Shown here: in pieces, positions 1-10,796 of the stretch
Layout of the letters: every line of letters starts with the position of its first letter
How positions within the stretch are numbered: position 1 is the stretch's first letter
Notes under the pieces: model-generated
The model's input: the letters and a program-made list of their open reading frames with translations, nothing else
Told to the model about the DNA's origin: nothing
The model's database searches: none
Translations under genes and position numbers: made by a program
Assembly: GCA_018287875.1 (NCBI GenBank)
Contig: JAGVVL010000001.1
Coordinates: 2,046,001 to 2,110,000, forward strand
DNA from: Nigrospora sphaerica
Lineage: Eukaryota; Ascomycota; Sordariomycetes; Amphisphaeriales; Apiosporaceae
DNA length: 64,000 nucleotides
Reading direction: 5' to 3'

Positions 1-821
1 GATGCTCCGTGGTAAACCGTCAATTAGGGTTGCCCCAGGTTCATGGTAACGGGGAATGGCGCCCGGGCGGTGCTTGTCCCGGGCGCAAACATCACGCGCC
101 CAATGAACTGTATTGGGGATTGAATTTCAGCTGCTGCCGACCACCAAGACCCCTTGATCGGGCGGGCCCCTCGAGCCTATCCGTCGCTCTCCCATTTGCC
201 CGGCTTTGTAAAATGCTCCGTACGGGAGGGGGATTACTGGTGTCCCCCCCTTCCCCATCTTCCCAGGCCCATATGGATCCAATCCGTATGTGTGAAGGGT
301 CGGGTAGATTGGCCCTTTTGCTGTCCCCCCTCTCGCCCTCTTCCCCATCCACCTCAGTATACGAGGCTCTGCGGACATCGAGAGGTACGAGCATCGCGAC
401 TCGTCCGCATCCACACATATCCTTTGCTTGCTTCATTCCGAGCGCATCGCCCGCCTCGCTTGCCTCCCAGCCGGACCATGCCTGGCGCGCGCCGCTGCCT
501 GCTCTGATTCGAGCTGGGGGTCCGGTAGTGCCGTCCGGGGTCGTGACCAAGCGTGACGGACTGACTGGGTCAGCCAGATCTGCTTCGGGCAGGGAGCGCA
601 TTAAGAAAAACCTGCTGTGGATCGGGCGTCTCCAACTCCTCCATCTCATCTCAGGGATCCTCAGGGCACTCAAAGCGGTCCCGTCCCGACTGGCTTCTCC
701 TCCCATTACACGCCAAGCTACCTACCTCCAAGCGGCCAAGCCGGCCCAGCAAAAGCCCCCCAGCACTGGAGCCCAGCGGAGCGCAGAAGAGGCCTGGCAA
801 AGCAGCAGAAGAGGCCCGGCG

Positions 822-866
<45 letters not shown>

Positions 867-1444
867 CAGCAGTAGTGACAGCAACAGAAACAGCAGGCAG
901 AGCAGCCGAACAGAGTGGGAAGCGGCAGCAACCAGAGCAAGCAACAGCGGGCCCTTCAAGTTCACGCACGCCCATCCTCACGCGCCAAAACCGCGCGCCA
1001 CCCATCATCACGTCTCGGCGTCGACGGCCGCCGTCCTCAGCCCGCGTGCCCGTGCCGGTTGAGGTACCAACTCACCACACGCCCCCAAGGCGCGCAATTC
1101 GCACCCGCAGGAATACCACCCCCCATACACACACCCTACTTAAGAAGCAAAAGTGCCGCCTGCCTCCGTCACTCTCGGCGCCCGGGCTTCCACCGCTGTC
1201 ATCATTCACCGCTAAGCTCTGACTTCAGAGTGCACTCCGAACCTGCTGCTGGTAGCTCGGCCTGAACTGGAGACGAGGCTAGACCAGGGTCCTAGTCCCG
1301 GGGAGACTAGCAGAACAACACATACACACGCACAGGGGGATCATGCGACCTTGATTGATGACCACCGCCTGCCTTTCCTTCCCTTCGATCAATTGGCTAT
1401 GACTGCTTTCTAAATAAGATTGCCTACATGTACTACCCGTAGCC
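1..1444. other. Left-edge non-coding region and leader of the first gene
   Basis: No conserved protein was recognised here on either strand. Long open frames overlap a CAG repeat and have low-complexity Pro/Ser/Arg/Gln translations typical of GC-rich non-coding DNA. The last few hundred bases, rich in C and CT runs, probably hold the promoter and 5' leader of the transporter that starts at 1445. A five-codon upstream open frame (ATG at 1426, stop just before the main ATG) lies immediately ahead of that start and could lower its translation. Confidence 0.5.
825..863 (+). repeat. (CAG)13 trinucleotide repeat
   Basis: Thirteen uninterrupted CAG units, flanked by degenerate CAG/CAA triplets out to about 900. 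It lies about 580 bp upstream of the transporter start codon, outside any supported coding sequence. Confidence 0.95.
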
Positions 1445-3468
1445 ATGCCTCCTTCTCCTTTGCCCGCCAAACCCGCCAGACCACCCAAACCTCCGCTCCT
1501 TCTTACCATCGCCTCAACCGCGAGACCGCACAGTCTCGCACCGCCGCCGCTCTCTACCAACTCCAAGGGGATAAGCAACACCCTGGGCGCCGACGTCCCG
1601 ACGCCCTCGTCCGCCTCCTCCACCAGCTTCCAGTACGAGTGGCCGCCGCCTGATGCGTCCGCCGGGAACCCCTCCCTCTTAGCTGGCGCTGCTCGACGGC
1701 CCGAAGACATCGAGATGGACTCCATCGCCCCGGCTGGCCACCGCCGGCGCCGTAGCACCCTCACCGCCGGCAACACCCTCATCCACAGTCCCGCCACCAC
1801 GCCCACCAACGCCACGCCCGGCCGGAGTGCGAGGCCGCGCGCCCCGAGCGTCCGAAATCCCGCCAACCCGGCCGCCGAGAACAACAACGCCTTGGAGGCC
1901 AAGATATCCGAGGAGATCGACGACGGTGCCGTCTCGCCGCGGCGGCCCGCCGACGAGTACGCCGACGACGACTACTCGGACGAGGACCTCCAAGACGACG
2001 AGGAGATGGGCCTCACGCGCCAGGACAAGAAGCGAAAGCAGGCCAAACGGCGGCGCAACACGCGCCTGGACAACCGCATCGCCCGCGAGAAGCTGTCCGA
2101 TGAGGAACGCAAGGAGGCGGACCGGAACGTCGTCAGGAAGCTCGTCATCAACGGCTGTTTGATCCTGCTGTGGTACCTGTTTTCGCTGTCCATCTCTCTG
2201 GTAAGCCCCTGGACCGGCGCGCGTACGGAACACGTGCGTGATGCAACCCTGCTGACCACCGCCCGCAGTACAACAAGTGGATGTTCGACTCGAGCAAGCT
2301 CAACTTCGCATTCCCGCTTTTCACCACGTCCATGCACATGCTCGTACAGTTTTCCCTCGCCAGTTTAGTCTTGTATTTTATACCCTCTCTGCGCCCGGGC
2401 AATGCGCCTCACAGCTCGGATCTGGGCCGCTCTCGGCACGAGACGGAACCCGATCGCCCCTACATGACCAAGCTCTTCTACCTCACGAGGATAGGCCCTT
2501 GCGGCGCCGCCACGGGGCTGGATATCGGCCTGGGCAACACGTCGTTGAAGTTCATCACCTTGACGTTTTACAGTAGGCCACACCCGTCTCTCCCCTCCTT
2601 ACCCCAACTGTTGCTGACGGATTGGGAAGCTATGTGCAAATCTTCTTCATTAGCCTTTGTCCTTATCTTCGCTTTCCTCTTCCGTCTCGAAAGTCCGACG
2701 TGGAAGCTGGTTAGCATCATCGCCACCATGACGCTGGGCGTTGTCATGATGGTGGCTGGCGAGGTCGAATTCCAACTGGGCGGCTTCGTCCTCGTCATCT
2801 CGGCCGCCTTCTTTTCCGGCTTCCGCTGGGGCCTCACCCAGATTCTGCTTCTGCGCAACCCGGCCACCTCGAACCCCTTTTCGAGCATTTTCTTCCTCGC
2901 CCCCATTATGTTCTTGACGTTGATCTTGATCGCCGTCCCCGTCGAGGGCTTCTTTGAGCTGATCGAGGGCTTGCGCCAGCTGGGCGAGCAGTGGGGCGCC
3001 GTTCGTGCGCCTCTCATTCTCCTCTTCCCTGGCACTATTGCGTTCTTGATGACGGCGTCTGAGTTTGCTTTGCTGCAACGGAGCAGCGTTGTCACCTTGT
3101 CCATTGCCGGTATCTTCAAGGAGGTCGTCACTATTAGTGCGGCCGCCGTGGTATTCGACGACAAGCTGACGGCCATCAACATCGTGGGTCTGGTCATCAC
3201 GATTGCGGCCATTGGGGCTTACAACTACATTAAATTATCCAAGATGCGCCGCGATGCGCAAGTGGACGCCCAAGCTAGGGACGACGCCTACACCGCCGCC
3301 GGCGCGTCGTCGTCTAGCGAGGAGGAGAGCGAGGAGGAGACAGGTTTGCTGAACAGACACAGCGAGGATAGGGAACCCGAGGCAAACTTGTTCACTGCCG
3401 ACGGCGACATGATCCCAGCCCAACCTGGAGAAGATGCGAAGCTTCTCCGAGCCCAGCACAATGACTGA
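1445..3468 (+). CDS. TPT/SLC35C2-like membrane transporter (DUF250, drug/metabolite transporter superfamily)
   Basis: Three exons, 1445-2200, 2269-2572 and 2630-3468, give 632 residues. Both introns are GT-AG with CTGAC branch points; the second is 57 nt and open in frame, but removing it restores the conserved FYTMCKSSS segment. About 230 N-terminal residues are disordered and charged: a Pro/Ser-rich start, then an acidic patch and a Lys/Arg-rich patch. Membrane segments begin at about residue 234. The family motif YNKWMF opens exon 2, followed by a FP-F-T-HM helix, and about ten helices run to around residue 560. A cytosolic acidic Ser/Glu-rich tail closes the protein. The family exchanges nucleotide sugars or phosphorylated sugars across Golgi/ER membranes; relatives are human SLC35C2 and yeast Ymd8. 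The substrate cannot be read from the sequence. Family confidence is high. Confidence 0.9.
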
Positions 3469-4439
3469 GGACCTTTTCGAGTGTAAATGGAATTTATTCT
3501 TCGAATCATCGACGGCCCCGCGTGGTCGATTCGACAAGTACAAATTTGGCTGAGCACGGCGCTGCCAGCTTATGGCCATGGGATTTTAGCAGACCTTGAG
3601 GCATCACGGTCCCGGTCCAGCATGCTGTGCTGACCGATTAAGCGCCCCTTCTTGTAGGAGCGGCGATGCCGGGTCGGTGATGCCTGTGCCTCAGAGTGGG
3701 ATATGGAATGGAAATATGCCCGCCTCGCACATGACGGCCAGAATCTATCATACACGTACCGACCTCCGGAGGAGAGTACCAACCGCGTGACAGCGGGTTC
3801 ATGGAAGGATTGGGGCCAGGGACACCCATGTTAGGAACGGGAGACACGATATAGAAAGCGATACCCCTAGCGATGGTCAACCCAAGAATGAGAAAGAGTG
3901 AAGAGAAAGCGTGTCAAGCCTTTTCTTATCCGGTGCAGCTATGGCTTGCTCGGATTGGAGCCGGCCCGTTTGTGTTCGTAGGGCGTGGGCGAGGACACGG
4001 CCATTACTGTACCGCTTGTTTGGTTCTCCCCGGGGGGAGAGGGGATATGCTCCGGGGTCCTGTGTAAGGCCGGTTAGTCGTGGACGAGTTAATCGTACAT
4101 TATCATCTTTGTAAACGGCGAGTGGGCGCGAGTGGGAGAAGGTGTGAGGCGATAGGGAAGCAAGTCACGGCAGATCAGCACAAGACACCCAGATACCGGA
4201 ATGCACTGTCTCCTTAAGAGTTCTAATGATGTTACCGCCAAGACGGCGGTTCCAAATGCCTGGGAACAGCAATACGAACCCAACAGCTACGCCGCTACGT
4301 ATCTTGCAAGCCTGGGGGTGAGGTCCCTTTTGCTCCGGTGATACCGGCCTTGTATACTGCGGCACGACAGCCATGGTACCATCCGCAAGGGGCAACCGTG
4401 CCCGTGGAAATCGACGCGCCACAACAGACACCGCGTCGC
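3469..4439. other. Convergent intergenic region
   Basis: This lies between the stop of the transporter (+) and the stop of the RRM protein (-), so it holds two 3' ends. No open frame here has a recognisable product and no RNA gene was seen. Confidence 0.6.
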
Positions 4440-5653
4440 TCAACCAAGAAGTTTGAGGCCGTTCTTGGTTTTCTGGCCCGGCTTTGTGACACCAGCGCCC
4501 TGAGGGCCCAAGCTGGGCTCGTAGCTGGCCGCTTGTCCACCAGCTCCGCCCCCGGCGACTCCGCCACTTCCACCGCGGTTCTTGTTCTTGTTCTTGTTCT
4601 TGTTCCACTTCCCACCATGATGCTTGTCCTTGACTGTAGTAGGCCTGTGATGATGCAACGGGTCAGTAACAATACAACTGGACGCGATGATAGGGGGCGG
4701 CGACCGTGGTCGTGGCGTGGCGTAACGTACTTGATCTCCGTCGTACTCTTCCTTACCACGACGGGATGGCTCTGGATGTACTTTCCGTTCATCTCCTTCG
4801 CAGCGGAGAAGAACTCGTCGGGGTCGCTGAAACTGACAAACCCGAATCCCTTGCTCTTGCTTGTGACCTTGTCGCGGATGACGCGAGCCTTCTGCAACGA
4901 CTTCCAGCGAGAGAAGGCTTTGAACAGCGATTCGTCAGTCGTCTCACCTGCCAGATTACCAACGAAAAGCCGAAGGTGGGCAGGGTCCCATTCCACCAGC
5001 GTGTCGTCTGTCCATTTCTGGCCTCCGCCCGAGCGCACTACCGTCTTCTTCTTTTCCGGGTTTTGGGGATTCGGGTCGGCAGGTTTGTTGCTAGGTTCGG
5101 CGGCGTATGCCGTCGTCGTTCCCGGGCGCGCGCCAGCAACTGGTACGGCGGCGTCCTTGGGGTCCTTCACGTAAGCGCTTTGCCACTGGGCGATCTGCGC
5201 CGCCATGTCGGGGTCGTAATCGCTGTTCGGCTGCGGCTGGCCGGGCGTGGGAAAGGGGTTTCTGATCTGGGGAGCCGCGGCATAGGAGCCAGCATCCGGC
5301 GTAGGACCATAGTAACCCTGCTGCCCGTAGGCCGCCGGTTGCGAGTAGCTCGGGTACGGCCTCGAAGCCTGCGGCCCATAGCCGGCAGCGCTCACGGCAG
5401 CGGCGCCGGGCTGGGGGTAGGCGGGATAGGAAGCGCCATACTGCGGTGCCGATGCGCCGGGGTAGCTTGGCGCGCTCGAGTAACTGGGCGCGCTCGAATA
5501 AGATGGGGGCGCGTAAGGGCTGGCTGTCGCGCCGGGACTTGGTGTGTGGGTGAGAACAGACGAAAAGGCCGGCTTGAAGCCGGAAGCCTTGGCTGGCGGC
5601 GGACGCGGAGGGAGCGAGGAGTTCGAGGCACCTGGAGGCGGCGGGTACGACAT
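4440..5653 (-). CDS. RBM42-type RRM RNA-binding protein
   Basis: Exons on the minus strand are 5653-4731 and 4644-4440, giving 375 residues; the intron 4645-4730 starts GTACGT and has a CTGAC branch point. The first two-thirds is disordered and rich in Pro, Tyr, Ala and Ser, with short YSSAPS-type repeats. One RRM follows at residues 228-303, with RNP2 LFVGNL at 229-234 and RNP1 KGFGFVSF at 268-275. After the intron the short tail carries an Asn-Lys dipeptide run, encoded by a CTTGTT repeat on the plus strand, then Gly-rich sequence and the conserved YEPSLGPQGAG and KPGQKTKNGLKLLG ends. This layout matches the RBM42 family, which is linked to mRNA binding and splicing; the exact role here is inferred. 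Continuing past the donor leads into an unrelated open frame, so the splice is needed to reach the conserved tail. Confidence 0.92.
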
Positions 5654-8137
5654 GATGAATTTGCTGTGCAATCGACGCGATTCAAAGCACGTACCTATGA
5701 GCCCAGTCCTCAGCTGTGAGACTTTGCTCAGAAGTCCCGCGGGTGTCGGTGAAGATGAATGTGGGTTGTCGAAGCGATGCGTGTTCGCGCGCGTGAGGTG
5801 AGTGTATGATTTGCAGATGAGATTGTCACCGCCTGAATGGGATGATGGTGTTTGCGCCGAAGAGGTAGCCGCCAGTCTTTTGGTATGTACGGAGTACTTA
5901 GGTTGGGTAATCCGAGTGACGGGTGGGTCGCAATATGGGTACGTACAACTATGCACACTGCTTGTGGTCAGCCACATGCCCAGCTGGCGTCACTCAGCAT
6001 TTTCCTATCGCTTCTAGAAGCGGTAAGGTAAATGGCACAAGTAATCGTGGCGGTGCGAACCATTGACGCTAACCACCAAGATCTTGGCGATCGTCGTCAT
6101 CGTTGCTCCAGACGTTCCGCCCAGCAACGATCCTCGCAGCCTCTTTGCTTGGTGTTCAGGTACGTCTCGATGAGTAGGTAAGTACCAGGACTGCGACATT
6201 AAGCCCGTTGGGGCCTGTCGTCTCTCTTCAAAGTTCTTTTAGCATACTGAGTGGTATGGTACATTAGGTGGCTTATCTGCCTGCCAACAAAACAGCGCAA
6301 ACTGCTCCGTACATGTATACCTTATCTTGGCCCTTGCTGGACCGATTGATGCTTGATTCCGCAGTTCCGGGCAGCGTGGGCGGGCTCTGCACATGCATTC
6401 TCTCTCGACAACGCAGCCAATCCGGGCCGAGCCCATGGCGACGTTATTTTTGGGGGTGATTTTTTCCTTCCACTTTAAGCACACGTGGTCTGCGAAGCGC
6501 TCGGCCAGCGGCCACTATAGGCACGAGCACCATGTGCTTTGCATATGAGGCATTAGTTGATCAACACCCATACCGGCCTACCCTCCAGTACGAATCCAGC
6601 CTGCCAAAATCGACGGGCGGGACGGACGGGCTCCTGGGTCGGCCAGAATGCCGGCCCAATAACCCACTCCAGAGAGCACCAGGTGCTGAAGCTCGCCCAC
6701 TTTCAAGGCCAAATAGGCACGATTCGGACCGCAACTCCGCTTGGGGCTAAACGCCGAACCCGTTCGGGCCAACCAGGGGAGGGGCCAGCATCTACCGCGG
6801 CGCCAGTTTACAGCCTCGCAGCTGCGGTTGCGTCAATGGGTACGGAGGACGGAGTACTGCCACCCGCCAGCCAGCACAACAACGAGCTTCCAGCGGGGCA
6901 GCCTTAGCTTGGCCCATGTGCGACATTTCTGTCACGGTCGGATACTCCGGAGTCGACGTTCTGCCTTACTCGACGCCGTTCTCTTTCCAAGCCTCTGACC
7001 ATCGTGGAAGGCTCGGAACGCGCTCTGAAAGCCCAGACGAGTCCGTCCAAGCTGCTGCTCCGGGCAAGCTCGGTGCATGGCAGCATGGGGTCCACGGCCA
7101 GGGGATGCTTGCGTCAGGCGTGGCTGGAACCGCACACACATGAACATCGGCGTCGGCGAACAGCTCTTGCGTATCCACCCCTTCGATGCCCCAGCTCCGA
7201 GGAAGGAGAGAAAGAGAGAGAGGCTTTATTCTATCTTGTTCTTGTCGGCTGAGGCAGGCCGTCGTAGAGGCACGCACACGCACAGCACATCATGCTGCTT
7301 ATCACGGCTGCCATGCCCCTTCGAAGTCGAGAGCATGCATGAGCAGATCCAATGGAATTGGCCACACGGACCCGTGGCTATCCGTAAAGTGCATAGGTGA
7401 CAACACCCATAGGCCCCCTCCCCCCTGATACGGTAGCAGGGTGAAACACGTCCGAGAGGGCACGGGTGCCGGTCGGGTCACTTTCCCTCCCGAACCGTCT
7501 TGCGTGTGCCAGCAATGGTTGCTTAATAACGAGCTTGTCTGGATGGCTATGTACCCCTGGGTCCGTAGCTGCGCGCGTACCTCTGGCTACGGACGGTGTT
7601 TTCCTTCACGGACGGCCAAGGCTAGGTGATGAGCGTACGTACGCAACAAAGCTCCCATGATGGTGGCAGGCTTATGGCATAAGGGCCGAACGGAGCACCC
7701 GGTGGAAGAACGGGCCTGTCGCCTTTCCCTTGGCCAAGCACAAGCATCCAGCGAAGGGCGGCCTCGAAAGCCCACCCAGCGACTAGATGGTGGATTGGAT
7801 GCGGGAAAGACGGACGGTCTTGTCGTCCACCCACGTCGGGTTCGCTGGAGGTACGGAGGCGCGATGGGTACCTCGATTGGGCCAGGCACCGTCTCCAGTC
7901 TTACCTACACCGTACAATTACACGCATTATTACTCATGGCCGGCCCCGCTCTCGACCTTAGGTTCAAGCGTCAGGTCGGGTCCTGCGTTGCGGAGCATGA
8001 CGGTATTTGTTTGAAGAATCCCTCACCCCTCCAGTCGACTTTTATTCCCTCTCCTTTCCCACCCCAAACACCATCCTCATCAGACTTTCCTTCCAGTAGC
8101 CGATCCATTGCATCTCGTTACTTGTTCATCCGCAATC
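5654..8137. other. Divergent intergenic region (RRM protein / gnd promoters)
   Basis: About 2.5 kb separates two divergent starts. Many short open frames exist, but none has a recognised domain, signal peptide or credible splice-joined product. It most likely contains both promoters and leaders. Confidence 0.55.
8031..8137 (+). promoter_or_regulatory. Pyrimidine-rich leader of gnd
   Basis: A C/T-rich tract with CTCCTTTCCC and CAGACTTTCCTTCC blocks runs up to the 6-phosphogluconate dehydrogenase start. CT-rich tracts just before the ATG are common in highly expressed filamentous-fungal genes. The transcription start is inferred to lie within or just upstream. Confidence 0.5.
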
Positions 8138-10109
8138 ATGTCTGGCGCCGTGTGAGTAGCACCTCCCTTCCCTCCCTCGCCTTGCGTCCGCCTTCGCACC
8201 TGCCATTGGGCCTGCCCCTCACCTCCAATACCCCGCCGTCGTCGATGCTTTTTGCTTCGTCCCGTCTCCCCCCTCCCCAGCCGCCGCCTCTCCAACCCCT
8301 CCTGCTTCTCTCGCGACCTCTGTATGACTAAAGGGCTGGTCGGGTCCTAGGGCTCGTCTTAGCAACATCAGCGGTCATTATGGGGGTGGCGTGTGAGCTC
8401 TAGCATCCAATTCCTTGCCTGCCTGCCATCAGCCCGTCCAGAATGCTAATAAACTTGGTAGCGCTGATATCGGCCTCATTGGCCTGGCCGTCATGTACGT
8501 ACCGCGTCCCTGCTCCCCGCCGCCGTCGATAGTAGTACTCACCCGCCGTACAGGGGCCAGAACCTGATCATGAACATGGCCGACCACGGCTTCACCGTCT
8601 GTGCCTACAACCGAACCGTCTCCAAGGTGGACAAGTTCCTGGAGAACGAGGCCAAGGGCAAGTCGATCGTCGGTGCCCACTCGAACGAGGAGTTCATCTC
8701 CAAGCTCAAGAAGCCCCGCCGCGTCATGCTCCTCGTCCAGGCCGGTAAGGCCGTCGACGACTGGATCGAGACCCTGCTGCCCCTCCTGGAGAAGGGCGAC
8801 ATCATCATCGACGGTGGTAACTCTCACTTCCCCGACTCCAACCGCCGAACCCAGTACCTCAAGACCAAGGGGCTCCGCTTCGTCGGCTCCGGTGTCTCGG
8901 GTGGTGAGGAGGGTGCCCGCTACGGTCCCTCGATGATGCCCGGTGGTGATGAGGAGGCCTGGCCCCACATCAAGGACATCTTCCAGAGCATTGCCGCCAA
9001 GAGCGACAACGAGCCCTGCTGCGAGTGGGTCGGCGACGAGGGTGCTGGTCACTACGTCAAGATGGTGCACAACGGTATCGAGTACGGTGACATGCAGTTG
9101 ATCTGCGAGGTGAGTGGCTCCTCGCAACCTGTCCCGGCCAGGTGGCACCGATACTGACCACGCTCCCCTTCTTAGGCCTACGACATCATGAAGCGTGGCC
9201 TGGGCATGTCCAACAAGGAGATGGGCGACGTCTTCGCCAAGTGGAACAAGGGTGTCCTGGACTCTTTCCTTATCGAGATTACCCGCGATATCATGTACTT
9301 CAACGATGACGATGGCACTCCTCTGGTCGAGAAGATCCTCGACCAGGCCGGCCAGAAGGGTACCGGCAAGTGGACCGCCATCAACGCTCTGGACCTCGGC
9401 ATGCCCGTCACCCTGATCGCCGAGTCCGTGCTGGCCCGCTGCCTGTCCGCGGTTAAGGACGAGCGCACCAAGGCCTCGACTCTCCTCGAGTACGTTGGCC
9501 GTGCCAGCAAGTTCGAGGGCAACAAGGAGCAGTTCCTCGAGGACCTCGAGCAGGCTCTCTACGCCTCCAAGATCATCTCTTACGCCCAGGGCTTCATGCT
9601 GATGCAGGAGGTAAGTCGCTGTCGACCCGTACCCTGTACCGGCTTGCCGTTGCTGACAAACCATATAGGCTGCCCGCACGTACAACTGGAAGCTGAACAA
9701 GCCTTCGATTGCCCTGATGTGGCGCGGTGGCTGCATCATCCGCTCCGTCTTCCTGAAGGACATCACTGCTGCCTACCGCAACAACCCCGAGCTCGAGAAC
9801 CTGCTGTTCGACGACTTCTTCAACAAGGCCATTCACAAGGCCCAGCCCGGCTGGAGAGATGTTGTTGCCAAGGCCGCGATGCTCGGAATCCCGACCCCCT
9901 GCTTCTCCACTGCCCTGTCGTGGTTTGACGGCTACCGCACCAAGGATCTCCCCGCCAACCTCCTCCAGGCCCAGCGTGACTACTTCGGTGCCCACACCTT
10001 CCAGGTCAAGCCCGAGGCTGCCAACGACAAGTACCCCGCCGACCAGTACATCCACGTGAACTGGACCGGCCGTGGCGGTAACGTCTCGGCTTCCACCTAC
10101 CAGGCATAA
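8138..10109 (+). CDS. gnd1: 6-phosphogluconate dehydrogenase, decarboxylating (EC 1.1.1.44)
   Basis: It oxidises 6-phosphogluconate to ribulose 5-phosphate plus CO2 with NADP+, in the cytosolic oxidative pentose phosphate pathway. Five exons (8138-8151, 8462-8494, 8554-9109, 9176-9610, 9669-10109) give 492 residues, the normal eukaryotic length. Exon 1 is only 14 nt and is followed by a 310-nt intron; exon 2 is 33 nt. The start was chosen because the two tiny exons join exactly to give the N-terminal dinucleotide-binding segment GLIGLAVMG (residues 9-17). Other hallmarks are IIDGGNSHF, the [14 protein letters not shown] substrate loop and the [16 protein letters not shown] catalytic segment with its lysine. 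A possible AATAAA polyadenylation signal sits at 10249-10254. Codon use is strongly biased to C/G in third positions, consistent with high expression. Identification is certain. Confidence 0.98.
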
Positions 10110-10796
10110 GCTTTTACCCTCGTATCCGAATGTGCTATGATTGCGAGTGGAAGCTGCCGGGTGGGCCGAGAAGGTAAATAATGATGAACACGTTCACGTA
10201 CAAATATTAATGGCGACACGACCTGTGCAGACCACAGCCTCGTCACGAAATAAAAATCAAAGAATGAACGAACCGTCCCTGACCAACGTGTTCCTGCTGT
10301 GTCGCCCGTGAAACCTATGACTTTCTGACATCGCCAAGCGCCCTATTAGCTCGTATCAATGGGTTTTTGAGATCGGCATGTTGCATCGACAGGGCGGCCT
10401 GTCTTGCCCGCAGAAAGCTCGTCGTGAGCTCGGATGTAGCATTGTTATCTGACGTTATCAACACCATGAGTGATTACGAGGACTTCGAGTCTGGTCCCAC
10501 AGAACGATACTATCCCTAACCGGTGGCACTCGATTGAAGATTCACGAGTGGACTCGCGTGCTTCATATATTACAGAGAAAGATCCGTGACGCCGTCGAGG
10601 TCATTCGGTCTTACACTTGCCCCAGGAGCCCATACCCTCCCCTCGACGGTCCCTCCTGCCGAGCTCACCAGCGCTGAGCGCCCAGTTTGCTCATACATAA
10701 TGAATACATGCTACTTGGCGCAAGCGCCCGCCAAAGCACCTAGGGGGCAATTCGGCCCGTGCGTCACACTACAATTTGTTCTCCGTTACCCTTCAT
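10110..10796. other. Convergent intergenic region
   Basis: This is the 3' region shared by gnd1 (+) and ssr4 (-). It is A/T-richer just after gnd1, with a possible polyadenylation signal at 10249-10254. No gene is seen. Confidence 0.6.

Noticed and set aside
9..866. 285-residue open frame ending in poly-Gln
   Set aside because: The Gln run is just the CAG repeat read in one frame; the rest is low complexity. Ala and Ser readings of the same repeat are equally open.
8429..9766. 445-residue open frame antisense to gnd1
   Set aside because: It mirrors a highly codon-biased gene; GC-rich third positions suppress antisense stops. The translation is Leu/Val/Gly/Asp-rich low complexity with no domain.
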